64,000 nucleotides of DNA, taken from Isoetes taiwanensis. Taxonomy: Eukaryota; Streptophyta; Lycopodiopsida; Isoetales; Isoetaceae. Location: assembly GCA_021234155.1 (NCBI GenBank), contig JAJEKV010000027.1:1081109-1145108 (forward strand), in the 5' to 3' direction. Shown here in pieces: positions 11,721 through 23,639 of this stretch (position 1 is its first letter; the number at the start of each line of letters is the position of its first letter). The notes beneath the pieces were generated by a model. That model made no database searches. It was not told where the DNA came from and saw only the letters and a program-made list of their open reading frames with translations. Both the position numbers and the translations under genes were made by a program.

Positions 11721-13570
11721 GTGGGCTTAAGAAAGGGGAATCTCTAGAATACAAAGAATAGTACATGTAAGGTACATCTAAAATAAAATTATAGTAATCA
11801 AATAGTCTTTTGAGACAAAAAGGAATTGTCATGATGACAAAACCTTGTAGAAGGAATCGTTCTAACTAAGTAGGTAACCGTAACTATATTGAAATAAATG
11901 ATAACATAATATGCGAGACATCTTAAATGGTTATATATATGTTAGCTAAGGCTAGTAAATTAATGCGCTAAGTAAGAAGCGTATAACCTCTTAAGGGGAG
12001 AGAATAGATATGGCGTTGTGTACAACGTCATTGAAGGTGCGAGGACCATTTTCTTTTCGAGGAAGAAAGTGGGGGATCAATCTTATGATTGAGCGTACTT
12101 CCATCGACTTTGACCCACCAGAATAGAGTTCACTCCGGCAATGGCCGGCGAATAGAGCGTAAGATAGATAGATACCTTAGTGCTCAGGAGGCCTTCAACG
12201 TGCGAGACCGACGTAGTAGCTAACTACACCAATGAAGTGGAGCAAAACTATGGGACCAATGCAACGACCAAGTCATCTCCAAATTACTCCACGCCGGCTC
12301 AATGGGTGGATGCGTTCTAGCCTTAGGTAAGGTGTGTGCATGTATTATAAGCTTTAATGTGTCTTATTGATAAGTTAAATATAGATCCTAATAACTGCAT
12401 AGAAATTGTTGTACGTATATGTATCATAGGGAAATAAGTTAAATAACAATGGTAATGTGAGGTAGCATATTAATTAATCCTTCGCAAGGATGCAATTCCT
12501 TCCAAGGATAGCTATATGACCTCGGGTCCTTATAAATATAAATAGAAAATAGAATTCAGATATACTTAAGTGCATCTTAGGGATATACTTCCAAGGGTAA
12601 TGCAGAACCCAAGGAAGAGAATAAGAAGCATACCTAATTCTCGTGTATGATAATTAAAACCTTGTCTATGATACAATAGGTCTAAATCAGGGTTATTGTT
12701 TAAATAATCACGATCTAAAAGTCCTTAAATATTGCAAAGCTTAGAGTAAATATAATTGTACTATCGGAAGTAATGTATCCGATACTATGATAATGTTAAT
12801 TCATAAATATTACCTTAGGGTAATTGTGTTAATCACATGCATTAAAGGAGCCAGCAAAAATCGGCTCAGGCATGTTGATTTGTGTTTAGATTAGTTTCAT
12901 GTATAGTTAAGATTAATCACGCATGCAACCTATGCCGGTATGGGTTGCATGCGTATTCCCCTAATGATGGGACCACTACGTTGATCTCTGGGGCGTGGTG
13001 TAATGTCAATGTAGGCATGACCGCGGTTCGCTTGGATGAGTGGAAGGTAGAACAAAAGTCTACTTCCGCCCCACGGTGAGGCGACCTCGAAGATAAGAGG
13101 CCATTCGAGGAATGCATTGATAGGAAAGGCACCTTTAGCCCCATATATGCTTTGATAGGATGAATCGGCCTTCATGCCCCATACTACGGGGAAGGACCTA
13201 TCCTCCCGCATTTGGGCAACTAAGGGTGTAGGCATGAGCGGCATATAGGCATTATAAGTATTTGTCTCCTCCGACCCGCGATGGAAGAAGCATCCTCTTC
13301 CTCTGTAGGGAGATTAGCTATGCATTCATGTAGATAGGTGGGGTGGTCACCATATAACCAAAATTTTATTAATAATTAAAATGGTACTAACGTAGTGTCG
13401 ACCTGCTGGCCAATAGAGCGCTCCGGAGGGCAAGGAGGTCGAGCTACGAAGACTTGCAACACAAATTTTGTTATAATGTGTTGCAAGGGATGAAGAGTAT
13501 CTTAGAAAGTGTAAATTTTGTATGAAATTGATAAACTTTGATAAACTTAAATGTTGTATTAAGTAAGGTT
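11721..13570. other. AT-rich noncoding sequence with short palindromes
   Basis: No gene is supported. The stretch holds many small inverted words such as TTCGCAAGGA, CCTTCCAAGG and TTACCTTAGGGTAA. A clear hairpin lies at 13453-13487, with arms CTTGCAACACA and TGTGTTGCAAG. The same kind of sequence resumes after the gypsy element at 21739, so the element inserted into an existing AT-rich repeat. Confidence 0.5.
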
Positions 13571-13575
13571 AATAA
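13571..13575. repeat. Left 5-bp target-site duplication (AATAA)
   Basis: AATAA lies directly before the left LTR and is repeated exactly at 21734-21738 directly after the right LTR. This is the 5-bp duplication expected from Ty3/gypsy integrase and fixes both ends of the element. Confidence 0.9.
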
Positions 13576-15321
13576 TGTTACGAACCAAAATTTTAGTACC
13601 AAAAATTTCGATTGTATTCACATCAAACCATCAGAGTACACAGAACAAGTACTGCCTCCCACGAGGCTAGATACATGAAAGCCACATATACAGATAACAA
13701 GATGACACAAAGATAACTATAAACACCGCATGCCCCGCTTGACTATCAAAGCGACACGCACAAGCTTACACGCGATGTTAATAACATGCATAAGAGTTAT
13801 CCAATAGTGTCAACATGAAGCAACGACTGACGGACTGCAAGAACACACATATGGAATCCACCACACGCACCATAGCATCTGCCAAGCAGACACACCCCGC
13901 CATATCTAGGCGATGCGTCGTCTAGAACCCATTTGGTGGATCGGTGTAAGGGAGCTTCGCAAGCATCATAAGAACACGGGCGGTTTAGGTTTGTTGGTTC
14001 CACCCATCACCGTCCCATACCAGTGATGAGCTTCGCCTCACCAACGCCCATGGTTCTTATCAAGACAAGCCTCGCTCATCCACATACATGCTATGCATAA
14101 ACTCCCTTGTGTAGCACTTACCGTGCTCACCCAGTATAACTAGGATACTGTAACAGTGGAGCATAGCTCCACAATGGACAACTTGCTTTCACTGGGCTTT
14201 TGGTAGGTACGTGATATCGTCCCATACCGATATCATTAACCCACCTCACCAGTACTCACAAGATTTCCAAAGGATAAGCGTAAGCTTATCTTCCAGGAAA
14301 GACAATTTATTAAGAGGCCCAGGTCTTGTAGAAGCTAGGCTTCTATGCTAGTTCAATAGCAATAGCCATAGCTTAACGCTTGCCCCTCAAGGGCAGCAGT
14401 CCACCGCTTAAGCATCAACTCAAGCTACGCTACAAGGCCTTAGAAGGAGTGACCCAGCAGAGGCATATGTTTAAGGCAAGACTTTATCTACCTCAAAAGG
14501 GCAATTCTGAGAAGGCCTCGAGGGAATGGATTTTATTGATTCACTAGTATGTAATTAAGGCCTTTTTCAGTTTGGAAGACCAATTCCATTATGGTTAAGT
14601 ACCCATAAGGGATCACCCATTTCGAGCTTCCAGAATCATCACTGGTTTCATTTGTAAGGCAAATAAATTCCCCAAATTGCTTACGGCCTCCTCCTTACTC
14701 TTTTTTCTTGCCTTTTCGGCTGCTTGCAATCTCGGCAATCCGGCCTCCTCATTCTTTCCGTCTACTTCCTGTAACCGCGTGCCCGCTGTATTTGTTGAAG
14801 GCCCCGCCCACATGGCAACTGCCACGTGGCGACCATCTATCCGGCAGGCCGTTCTGCGGTAATTTCGATGGCGGGTCTCACCGACCCGAAATTGCCATTA
14901 CCCGACAAAAGCGTGGGTGGCGTGCTCACCTTTAAAGGCCCAATGGTTTTAAAACCATTAATGCACCCTTTTAAACAATGGGCCTTAAACCATTGTCACA
15001 TATTGCTATCCAATGGTTTATAACCATTAAAGGTATTTCACCTTAGCTTTTGTTTCATGGGTTGCCTACCCATTCAACCATTGCCCTTCCCTTACATTAT
15101 ACCCATAATGTATTTAGGGCAATCGCAACTAATCTATCATCCATAAATAGTTAAGCCCCTAGTCTAGGAACTACTAGGTGCACCATACCCTAGGCTAGAG
15201 AACAACATGCGACCATTACACATCTATGGCCCAAATACCATAGAACATTTCATTATGCCCCAAACATTAGCATGCATGCAACATTTCAAACAATGGTCTG
15301 TAAAAATATTTAGGCATAACA
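13576..15321 (-). repeat. 3' LTR of the gypsy element (left side)
   Basis: This 1746-bp LTR is the 3' LTR because the element reads right to left. Long stretches of 50-200 bp are identical to the right LTR and are separated by short clusters of differences. Like the right LTR it contains CATTTCAAACAATGGTCTG close to its end. Confidence 0.92.
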
Positions 15322-15341
15322 TTACTCCCCCCCGGAATTCT
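15322..15341 (-). other. Polypurine tract
   Basis: On the minus strand the sequence next to the 3' LTR reads GAATTCCGGGGGGGAGTAA, a purine run in the position where plus-strand DNA synthesis is primed. Confidence 0.8.
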
Positions 15342-15463
15342 TGTCCTCAAGAATCGGCTCGGGACCATTGAGCCATAACATCCGGATATTGAGTCATGAA
15401 AATGGCGACTCTCCCCACGCCGCCTACGGGGCGGGTCTATGTTTCCACTTCACCGAAATTCCA

Positions 15464-16490
15464 TCACGGTCTCTTTGGCGGATCCACTATCAGGAATTCA
15501 ATATTCTTTCGGGGTAGGAATTCTATCCAACTCCACCATGTGTTCTGTGAAGGCACAACATTCGCGACTTTTCCTAGAGCTGGTCTTGGCTGGCTCACAT
15601 GGGCTGGATGAATGTCCACATTAGGTGGAAGTTGCAACTTGAAGGCAACATCACTATATTTCTTCAAAATCTTATAAGGACCCTTTGTATCTTGGGGAGA
15701 GCTTTGGTTTCTTTCACGCAAGCAATGGCAATATTGCTTTTCTTTTCAGATTTGCGGGAAAGACCACCGCGAAGGTACACCATCGACCCTCATGCGGCTT
15801 CGATCGGGGCTCTTGACAAATTGGCACGCGTGCCCTTGCCCGATCACGGGCCTGTCTCATATGCAATTGACACAACCCAAGTGTCACATCCATGCCTTCA
15901 AGCATACTTATAGCAGCATCGGTTTTCAGCCCATCAAAACCAAGCGTCTGAGGTCCTGGGATTTCTCCCAAACATAGCCACAAAGCGGGCTAGTTTTGAT
16001 GCTCTGTTGGAACCCATTATTGTAAGCAAACTCCACAATTGGCAAATAGTCCTCCCATCACGGATTCTTTGAGTGGCCACATAAGATCTCGGCATATCCT
16101 CGAATCGATTCACTCTTTCGGTTTGCCCATCCGTTTCGGATGATCTCCACTAGAAGGCGAAGAGTGCATTTCAATCTGAGAGAACAATTCCGAGAAATTC
16201 CCGGTGAATTTCACATCTCGATAAACTTACAATAGCTTTGGGTAATCCAAAAATAGGAAATACATCTTTGCATATAAGCCTTGGCCCGCCAAGCCATCGG
16301 CATTCTTTGTCGGAGGTATAAAGCGTGCATGCCGTCAACCTATCCACAATGACAAGTATCGAGGTATAGTGATGCCGCGATGCGAGGCAACTTCACAATG
16401 AAATCCATAGAGATTTCACTCCACCTCTCCTCGCGCAGGAGGAGGTTGCAAAAATCTCCTGGAGTCTTGCCTCGACCGCTTTAACCTGTG
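15464..16490 (-). pseudogene. Gypsy integrase and C-terminal tail, decayed
   Basis: Reading right to left, the catalytic core starts near 16435 with WSEISMDFIVKLP. It continues to a FGLPKAIVS-like segment and a TDGQTERVNR segment near 16110-16160, in shifted frames, then a segment equivalent to the usual EFAYN word. The C-terminal module at 15721-15580 contains KGPYKILKKYSD and IHPAHVSQPRP, matching the GPY/F module that precedes a chromodomain in many plant gypsy elements. Several frameshifts and stops break the frame, so the enzyme is inactive. Confidence 0.85.
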
Positions 16491-16671
16491 ACAAGTCTCA
16501 CAAACTTTTACATATTCACGCACATCCTCTTTCAAGCTAGGCCAATAAAACATTCTCTTGAGCCATTCATATGTTTTCCATTCACCCCCATGCCCGGCAT
16601 AAGGTGCATCATGAAATTAAGCTCAATAATTGCTTTCTCAAAGTGTCAACAGCGGGAACATAAATCGTCCC

Positions 16672-18225
16672 TTATGATACGAGTCCATTACGGATATCCC
16701 AAGCATCGAGGTAACTTGGATAGATCTTTTGCATACTCAAAGATATAGGCATCAAGTCATATGCTTGCTTAATATGTGACACCAAAGCAATTTCACATTG
16801 AACCATCACATTTACTTCGAACCCTAGAAAGAGCATCAACAAGCGGGGGTTCTTTTCGGGAAGATGTTCAACATGAAAATGAAATTGAGAAAGAAAGTCC
16901 AACCATCTTGCTTGCCTTGGACTTACCTCGGCCTGGCTTTGCAGGAATTTCAATGGCTTATGATCGGTATAGACCACAAACTCACACTTATTGCGGAGAT
17001 AATGTTTCCGGACTTTGGCGCGCATGAACCATTGCCGGTAACTCTTGCTCATAGGTGGAATAATTCTTCTCGGCGGCATTGAGTTGGCGACTTTCATCGC
17101 CACCACCCTACCATCTGCATGAGAACAACACCAATGGCATAACCACATGCATCGGTGTAAACCTCATAAGGTTTACTCATGTGCACGGAATCAACGAGAA
17201 TAGGCACCGAGGTTAGCAACCTCTTGACATATCCATTGCATCTTCTTTGCTTCACCGTCCATTGCCCTTTGGACATTAGTTTTCAACAACATAGTTAAAG
17301 CGGTGCAATCTTGGCAAACTTCGGACAAATCTGCGATAATAAGCGGCCAATCCCAAGAAACTCGCGCTTTCGGATACATTCTTTGGCATAGGCCAAGACT
17401 GAATTGCCTCCGTCTTCTTGGGATCCACGGCTACACCATCGGTGAGATACAATGTGGCCCAAATATTCCACACTGTGCTTTCAAAAATTCACACTTTGAC
17501 ATTTTTGCATACAACTTATCTTTTGTGCGGCGAGTTAACCACAGATGCAAATGATTCAAATGCTCATTCAAGGTTTTGCTATATACCGGGATATCATCTA
17601 AAAATACTTCAACAAAAGTATCAAGACATCTGCAAAAACCTCATTCATCATTACGGAAAAGTAGCAGGGCATTCGTTAGTCAAAAGGCATCACCAAAAAC
17701 TCAAAATGACCAAAGGTGGTCACGAAGGCGGGTCTTATGTACATCCGAGCTCCTTCACCCTTATTTGGTGATAACCCTGCGCCAAATCAACTTAGAAAAA
17801 TACTTAGCTCTGTTAATCTATCCATGATCTCATCAATCCTAGGCAAGGGATACCTATTCTTGATCGTGATCTTATTCAAAGCCGCGATAATCAATGCACA
17901 TCGCATTGATCCGTCCTTTTTCTTGACTAGAATGGCGGGGAGCACCATAAGGGGATTTGCTAGGTCTTACAAACCCTTTGGCTAACAACTCATGAACACT
18001 GCTTCTTTACCTCCTCTTGTTCCAATATGGACAATCTATAAAGGACTCTGAAAACACGGGTTTGGATCCGGGCTCTAAATCAATCTCATGTTCAATCTCT
18101 CTACTAGGTGGAAGACCTTGAGGCGGTTCCTCGGGGAACACATCACGAAATTCATTCAACAGATTCTGCAACTCTCTCTGGCCTTTTGAATTCTCAATGA
18201 CCTCACTATCAGCACTCATATGGCA
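16672..18225 (-). pseudogene. Gypsy reverse transcriptase and RNase H, decayed
   Basis: The reverse transcriptase starts near 18200 with a FRDVFPEEPPQGLPP-type segment. It passes through the catalytic FLDD word near 17600, followed by VYSKTLNEHLNHL, and reaches the thumb near 17440-17290 (VDPKKTEAIQSWPMP, FLGLAAYYRRF). RNase H follows, with YTDACGYAIG near 17160 and YTDHKPLKF near 16970, then FHFHVEHLPEKNP. This order and these motifs identify Ty3/gypsy pol. Frames change several times, so no continuous protein can be made. Confidence 0.9.
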
Positions 18226-18379
18226 GCACTCAACAGCAGGATAACATTCATCAATAAATAGAAGAAAACATTGATTGGAAGATTTCGTACCCGGTTTCTT
18301 GACACGAGCGGCGGCGACGATCTTGAAGCTCCGTCAAAGGACTCCCCGCAGATAGATCTCCGTCCATCGTGCTTCAGCG

Positions 18380-18790
18380 TCACACTGGTGAGTGTTCAAT
18401 CTATTGCGTGAAGCTTAACCGCTGCAACCATGTTACCCTGACACCACATCATACCGGCCAACATCCAAGAGGTCAAAATCAAGCTTTTCACGGTATCCTT
18501 GAATACACAAAGGGCACCCCAATAGCTACGATCCTCCACACGAGAATCATTCACAAAAGGCCCATCTACCTTGTACTTATTAGTCTTTACACAAGGTAGG
18601 TGCGGTTCTTCCACCAACTTAGAAGATATAAACATGTCAGAAGAGCCACAATCCAGTAACACAACAACGTTTCGGCCCATGATTCTGCCTAAGAATCTAA
18701 TCACCCGTCCAGCAAACATATCCATGATGTCCTTGCTTGCGGGCTTATCCAGCGCGCACAACTCTTCCATGGCAATGGCTGAAGCGTCTT
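18380..18790 (-). pseudogene. Gypsy aspartic protease, decayed
   Basis: A 124-codon minus-strand frame contains VVLLDCGSSDMFIS near 18650, equivalent to the active-site D-S/T-G-S/A word of retroviral-type aspartic proteases. The usual residue after Asp is Ser or Thr, and here it is Cys. It lies between gag and reverse transcriptase as expected. Confidence 0.75.
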
Positions 18791-19970
18791 AGATTCCAAT
18801 TCTTCTTTAGCCTTTTCGATCCGTTTGCTTTCTTGTTATCGGCTTTCTTGTTACGTGGTGAGAGCATTCACGACTAATGTGCCCGGGCTCCCCACACCTA
18901 TAGCGAGAAAATCCTCTTCACGGGACCACCGGACTTAGAGTCCGCGCTTGCGCTTCTTGGACTCTCCACTGCCGAGACTTAGACTTAGGCTGCTTTCGGA
19001 CTTTTCGGACTTTTTCTTCTTGAAAAACTTTTTTTCTTCTTTGAGAACTTAGGGGCGTCCTCTTAAAGGACTCATCCTCTTCCCCAAGGCGACGAGCCAA
19101 CATCGTTGCCCTCTCAAAATCCTCGGGCTTCAACCCGATTATCGCTTCTTGAGAGCAACTTTGGATAGGCCACCTAGAAAGAAATCAACACTGTAGAGCC
19201 TCGGTCAAGTCTCCAACCTGTGGATATAACCCCGTACCTTATTGATATAAAGCGAGAGAACACATGCGCTTACGGATTACCGCAACTTCTCAAAGCGCAT
19301 CACGAGCATCATCTTTGAGGGTGCATACTCCCCAATAAAGTATTTCCTGAAATCGGACCAGGTATTCACCTCCTTTTTTCATGGTAGGACCATTCCACCA
19401 ACTATAGGCGTCCGATTTCAGCCGCGCATCTAGCGCAATAAACAATCGGCGCCTTATCACCTTTATTGGTAGCCTCAAAAAGGTCTCAAGCTTGTCAATC
19501 AAGCCATCGCCTCCTCGGTGATTGCCTTTCCCATCCCAATCCAGGGATCTTTGTGCTTCGAGGCTGCGGATGTCCTCCTTGCTCAATCAGGAACTCTTGA
19601 TTAATGCGCTCCACGGCGTGACCACTAGTTCAGTACATCGGGTCCACTACCACAAGCTGCCGGAGACTTCCCTTCTCGCCGGGACTTCCCTAGGCCATCC
19701 GTGCCGGCAAAGGGTCTCCAAAAGCAGTTCTCATAGCGGTCGAGTGTCCAATACGACCTTGAGCTCTGCGCACACCCGGCCAAGTCCTCACCCCGCCCGT
19801 GCATGGTCTCCGGGGTTCTTACGGGTTTCTGTCTCTGCGGCGGCTAGCCCTCGTGCATCGGGTTCCTCCTCCATAGGAGTCGTGCGTCACCTTTCGGTAT
19901 GTGCTTTGCACTAATCTCGCCGTGCTCCATCTCAGCTACTCAAGGTCCAAGCCGCAACTTAGGCTCACGA
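18790..19970 (-). pseudogene. Gypsy gag with zinc knuckle, decayed
   Basis: The frame at 19586-19290 has a capsid-like segment (KVIRRRLFIALDARLKSDAYSWW is split across it). The frame at 19133-18918 carries the basic region after capsid. Near 18855-18900 the minus strand reads CGEPGHISREC, a CCHC zinc knuckle; the first Cys of the motif appears to be Arg here. Frameshifts break the gene. Confidence 0.75.
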
Positions 19971-19977
19971 TACCCGC
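19955..19977 (-). other. Primer-binding-like site
   Basis: Immediately inside the 5' LTR the minus strand reads GCGGGTATCGTGAGCC. This resembles TGGTATCAGAGC, the complement of the initiator methionine tRNA 3' end used by many plant retrotransposons, but with an indel and substitutions. Identity of the primer tRNA is uncertain. Confidence 0.5.
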
Positions 19978-21733
19978 TGTTATGAACCAAAATTTTAGTA
20001 CCAAAAATTTGATTTGTATTCACATCAAACCATCGAGTACCCTGAGAACAAGTCTTGCCTCCCGCGAGGGCTATATACATGAAAGCCACGTATACAGATA
20101 ACAAGATGACACAAAGATAACTATAAACCTGCGTATGCCCGCCCGGCTATCAAATAGCACGCACAAACTTCCGCGTGTTCGTAACATGCATAAGAGTTAT
20201 CAATAGTGTCAACATGAAGCAACGGCCCGGCCGGTTGCAAGAACACACATATGGAATCCACCACACGCACCATAGCATCTGCCAAGCAGACACACCCCGC
20301 CATATCTAGGCGATGCGTCGTCTAGAACCCAAGGCGTATTTGGTGGATCCAATGTAAGGGAGAACTGCAAGCATCATAAGATCCTGGGTGGTTAGACTGT
20401 TGGTTCCACCCATCACCGTCCCATACCAGTGATGAGCTTCGCCTCACCAACGCCCATGGTTCTTATCAAGACAAGCCTCACTCATCCACATACATGCTAT
20501 GCATAAACTCCCTTGTGTAGCACTTCATCGTGCTCACCGATTATAACTAGGATCCGTAAGCGATTGGAGCATAGCTCCACAATGGACAACTTGCTTTCAC
20601 TGGGCTTTTGGTAGGTACGTGATATCGTCCCATACCGATATCATTAACCCACCTCACCAGTACTCACAAGATTTCCAAAGGATAAGCGTAAGCTTATCTT
20701 CCAGGAAAGACAATTTATTAAGAGGCCCAGGTCTTGTAGAAGCTAGGCTTCTATGCTAGTTCAATAGCAATAGCCATAGCTTAACGCTTGCCCCTCAAGG
20801 GCAGCAGTCCACCGCTTAAGCATCAACTCAAGCTACGCTACAAGGCCTTAGGAGTGACCCAGCAGAGGCATATGTTTAAGGCAAGACTTTATCTACCTCA
20901 AAAGGGAATTCCTGAGAAGGCCTACATGGAAGCCCTTATGATTCACTAGTATGTAATTAAGGCCAGCTTTTTAATTAGCCAACAAATGACACTTGTACCC
21001 ACAAAGGGATCAGCCTTTTACCGGCTTACCACGAGAATCATCGGCTTCATTTCAAAAGGCAAATAGAATTCCCAAATCACCGCTTCTCTCGCCTACCTTT
21101 TTCTTAGGCGGTCCGGTGATCTTTTGCTCCACAATCCTGCCTCTTGTCTTCCGTCTACCTTTGTTGCAATTCGCCTAATTGTATTTGTTGAAGGCCCTTG
21201 CCACATGAGGGGCCTCGTGGCGACAGATACCGGCCACCTCGGCCGATCTGCCCGGTAATTCGATGGCGGGTCTCACCCGCCAGACTGTTGATTACCGACA
21301 AAAGCGTGGGTGGCATCCCGATTTAAGGGGTGCTCACCTTTAAAGGCCCAATGGTTTTTAAAACCATTAATACACCCTTTTAAACAATGGGCCTTAAACC
21401 ATTGTCACATATTGCTATCCAATGGTTTATAACCATTAAAGGTATTTCACCTTAGCTTTTGTTTCATGGGTTGCCTACCCATTCAACCATTGCCCTTCCC
21501 TTACATTATACCCATAATGTACTTAGGGCAATCGCGCAACTAATCTATCATCCATAAATAGTTGCGCCCCCTAGTCTAGGAACTACTAGGTGCACCATAC
21601 CCTAGGCTAGAGAACAACATGCGACCATTACACATCTATGGCCCAAATACCATAGAACATTTCATTATGCCCCAAACATTAGCATGCATGCAACATTTCA
21701 AACAATGGTCTGTAAAAATATTTAGGCATAACA
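19978..21733 (-). repeat. 5' LTR of the gypsy element (right side)
   Basis: This 1756-bp partner of the left LTR starts TGTTATGAACC and ends AGGCATAACA. It differs from the left LTR mainly in short clusters, for example around 20130-20170, 20225-20240, 20390-20400 and 21060-21180. Confidence 0.92.
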
Positions 21734-21738
21734 AATAA
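21734..21738. repeat. Right 5-bp target-site duplication (AATAA)
   Basis: Exact copy of the AATAA at 13571-13575. Confidence 0.9.
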
Positions 21739-22160
21739 TTACCTTGCGTGGATTAAGTTATGAAGTGATAAGTTAATTAGATAATGAAATAGTACAGTAA
21801 TGTCTTAAACATTACCTTAGAGTAATTCTAATAATTAAGATAGTAAGTATGTAATTATAGATATTGTAAAATTAATCTTGAGGATTTTAAAGGTCACGAA
21901 GACTTGCAACACAAATTTTGTTGGAATGTGTTGCAAGGAATGAAAAATACCTTAAATAATAATAATATATATGAAAGTGTTAAATTGTGATAAACTAAAT
22001 CTTTGTGATCGAGGAGACTAATAAGTACCTTGTTTTAATAGAAGTTCAATTGACAAGTTATTTGATAATGTAATGCGTAATAATGATTTAAAAATATTAC
22101 CTTAAGGTAATCTATATAAATGTGTAAAGTACTATAGTAGTATATCGTATGCATCGGGGT
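21739..22160. other. Continuation of the AT-rich repeat interrupted by the gypsy element
   Basis: Contains TTACCTTAAGGTAA-type inverted words and a second copy of the CTTGCAACACA/TGTGTTGCAAG hairpin (21903-21937), which is also present left of the element at 13453-13487. Noncoding. Confidence 0.55.
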
Positions 22161-23520
22161 TGATTAGGGTTAGGAAGATTCAAGGTGGGGAGACACCTGC
22201 GATCTTTGCGGGACGACATCAATCCAAGGTGGGGAGAATGTGGCGTTCGATTACGATATCTCGGTCTCAAGGCGTATCGCCGTCTTGCAAATCACGCATA
22301 CACGCCATCCCAATCGGCGTGCGCCGGCGTGTACCCAAGCAAGGGCGCCCTAGGGGGCAAACTTGCAATGGTGCGCTTACACTTAGCAGTAATTTTAGAC
22401 CTTTAACCCATTAAAAGGTAGACCAAGGGTCATGGAAACCCTAAACCTAACCGATAGCCTACATAAGGCACCAAACCCTAACTTTTCCCTTTTTCGCCCA
22501 CGAGACCCTCCGAGCTCCGCGCCTCGAGGTCAATTCCAACTCCCATGATGATCTGCGGCGCCCGGCTTGTCGGATCATCCTTCCTTGCATCCCAAGGCCG
22601 AGCCGTAGACATGGGCGCCCGGACGAGAGGAGGAACGGGGATCGGTATTTGGTTGATTGAATAGCCTAAACCTTATTTCCAGCCTTGAACCAGGTAGGTT
22701 TAGCCTACTAAATCACCCTTAGTAGCCAAGCTGATCCCGAGATTGACTCTAACTAAAGAACCTAACTCTATGAATTAGATTAGTCCTTATTACTTATGTT
22801 GATATCTTTGGACCGGATGTATTCTGTGGACTCATTGTATTGGGAAGGGGGTAGAGACTTAAAAGCTTAGTAGATGATGCTCCTAGCTAGTCCCTCTTAG
22901 TGCATTACTAGAATTAGGCTGTGTCTGGGAGCCCCACGGTTGTGGGTGAAGGGGCCAGACCGGCTTAGAATGAGGTTAGGTGTTGACCCTTGGCCGATCC
23001 CTGGGTGTGTAAGGTCTGCAGGGGATCCGAGTGACTAGGTCTAATGGCTTGCCAGCGAGTGTGGGTAAGGCATGGGCTCGACACATAGGTGGGGGGTGGA
23101 GTTCACCTTCCAAAGATGGGTTAAGTCGAATAAAGGCGGGTGGCCCTCTAGTCACCTTGGGCCGGCATGTAGATCTCCCGGAGGGAGTGATCCCACCGCC
23201 CCATCGGGGGACCGGGGAGATGCAACCAGGGAATAGCCCCTTTGGCTATGCACCGTGAGGGCTGGTCGAGCCGTCCCCAACACTTTTCAACCTACTCTGC
23301 AAAGTGTGCACGAGGCCGGATGGAGTGGACAACCCAATGCCATGTTCTTATGCATTTAATCCATTGTCATGATTACATGCGCAATGAACTCTGGGACCCA
23401 AGCTTGTCACTCATCCCGAGTCCGAGCCTTGGGTAGGAGCTCCCCTTTGTATTGTCTCTTTGATCTTTGTCTATGCAGATGTTGATGTGCCACCCTGCCG
23501 AGGTGGATAGATGATGTTAT
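22160..23520. repeat. LTR-like repeat fragment
   Basis: There are no supportable genes. The stretch around 23270-23350 (TCTGCAAAGTGTGCAC and the following ATGGAGTGGACAA) recurs in diverged form at about 53420-53480. The 22430-22690 part reads like a plant promoter and leader, with CCAAACCCTAACTTTTCCC and a possible splice junction near 22680. Both facts fit the LTR or leader of a retroelement, but matching ends were not located. Confidence 0.4.
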
Positions 23521-23639
23521 GTTCGACGTGTATGTTTTGCAGCCCCATGACTAGGTAGACCGAGGGAGGCGGGGTAAAATGACCCTTCACTCTTCCCTTT
23601 GTGGATCCTGGGGCGATCACGGTGATATGTGGAGGGCCC

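Larger units (their letters stand above)
13576..21733 (-). mobile_element. Ty3/gypsy LTR retrotransposon, near full length, minus strand
   Basis: The 8158-bp element has two LTRs (13576-15321 and 19978-21733) beginning TGTTA and ending TAACA, a flanking AATAA duplication, a polypurine tract next to the left LTR and a primer-binding-like site next to the right LTR. All coding traces read on the minus strand in the order gag, protease, reverse transcriptase, RNase H, integrase, which is the Ty3/gypsy order. The reading frames are broken by many small indels, so no intact polyprotein remains. The integrase C-terminal module is the type found in chromovirus-like lineages, but no definite chromodomain was seen. 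Confidence 0.93.

Noticed and set aside
11161-11730. Overlapping ORFs of 79-128 codons in the second GC island
   Set aside because: Shadow frames of a palindromic GC-rich repeat; no domain.
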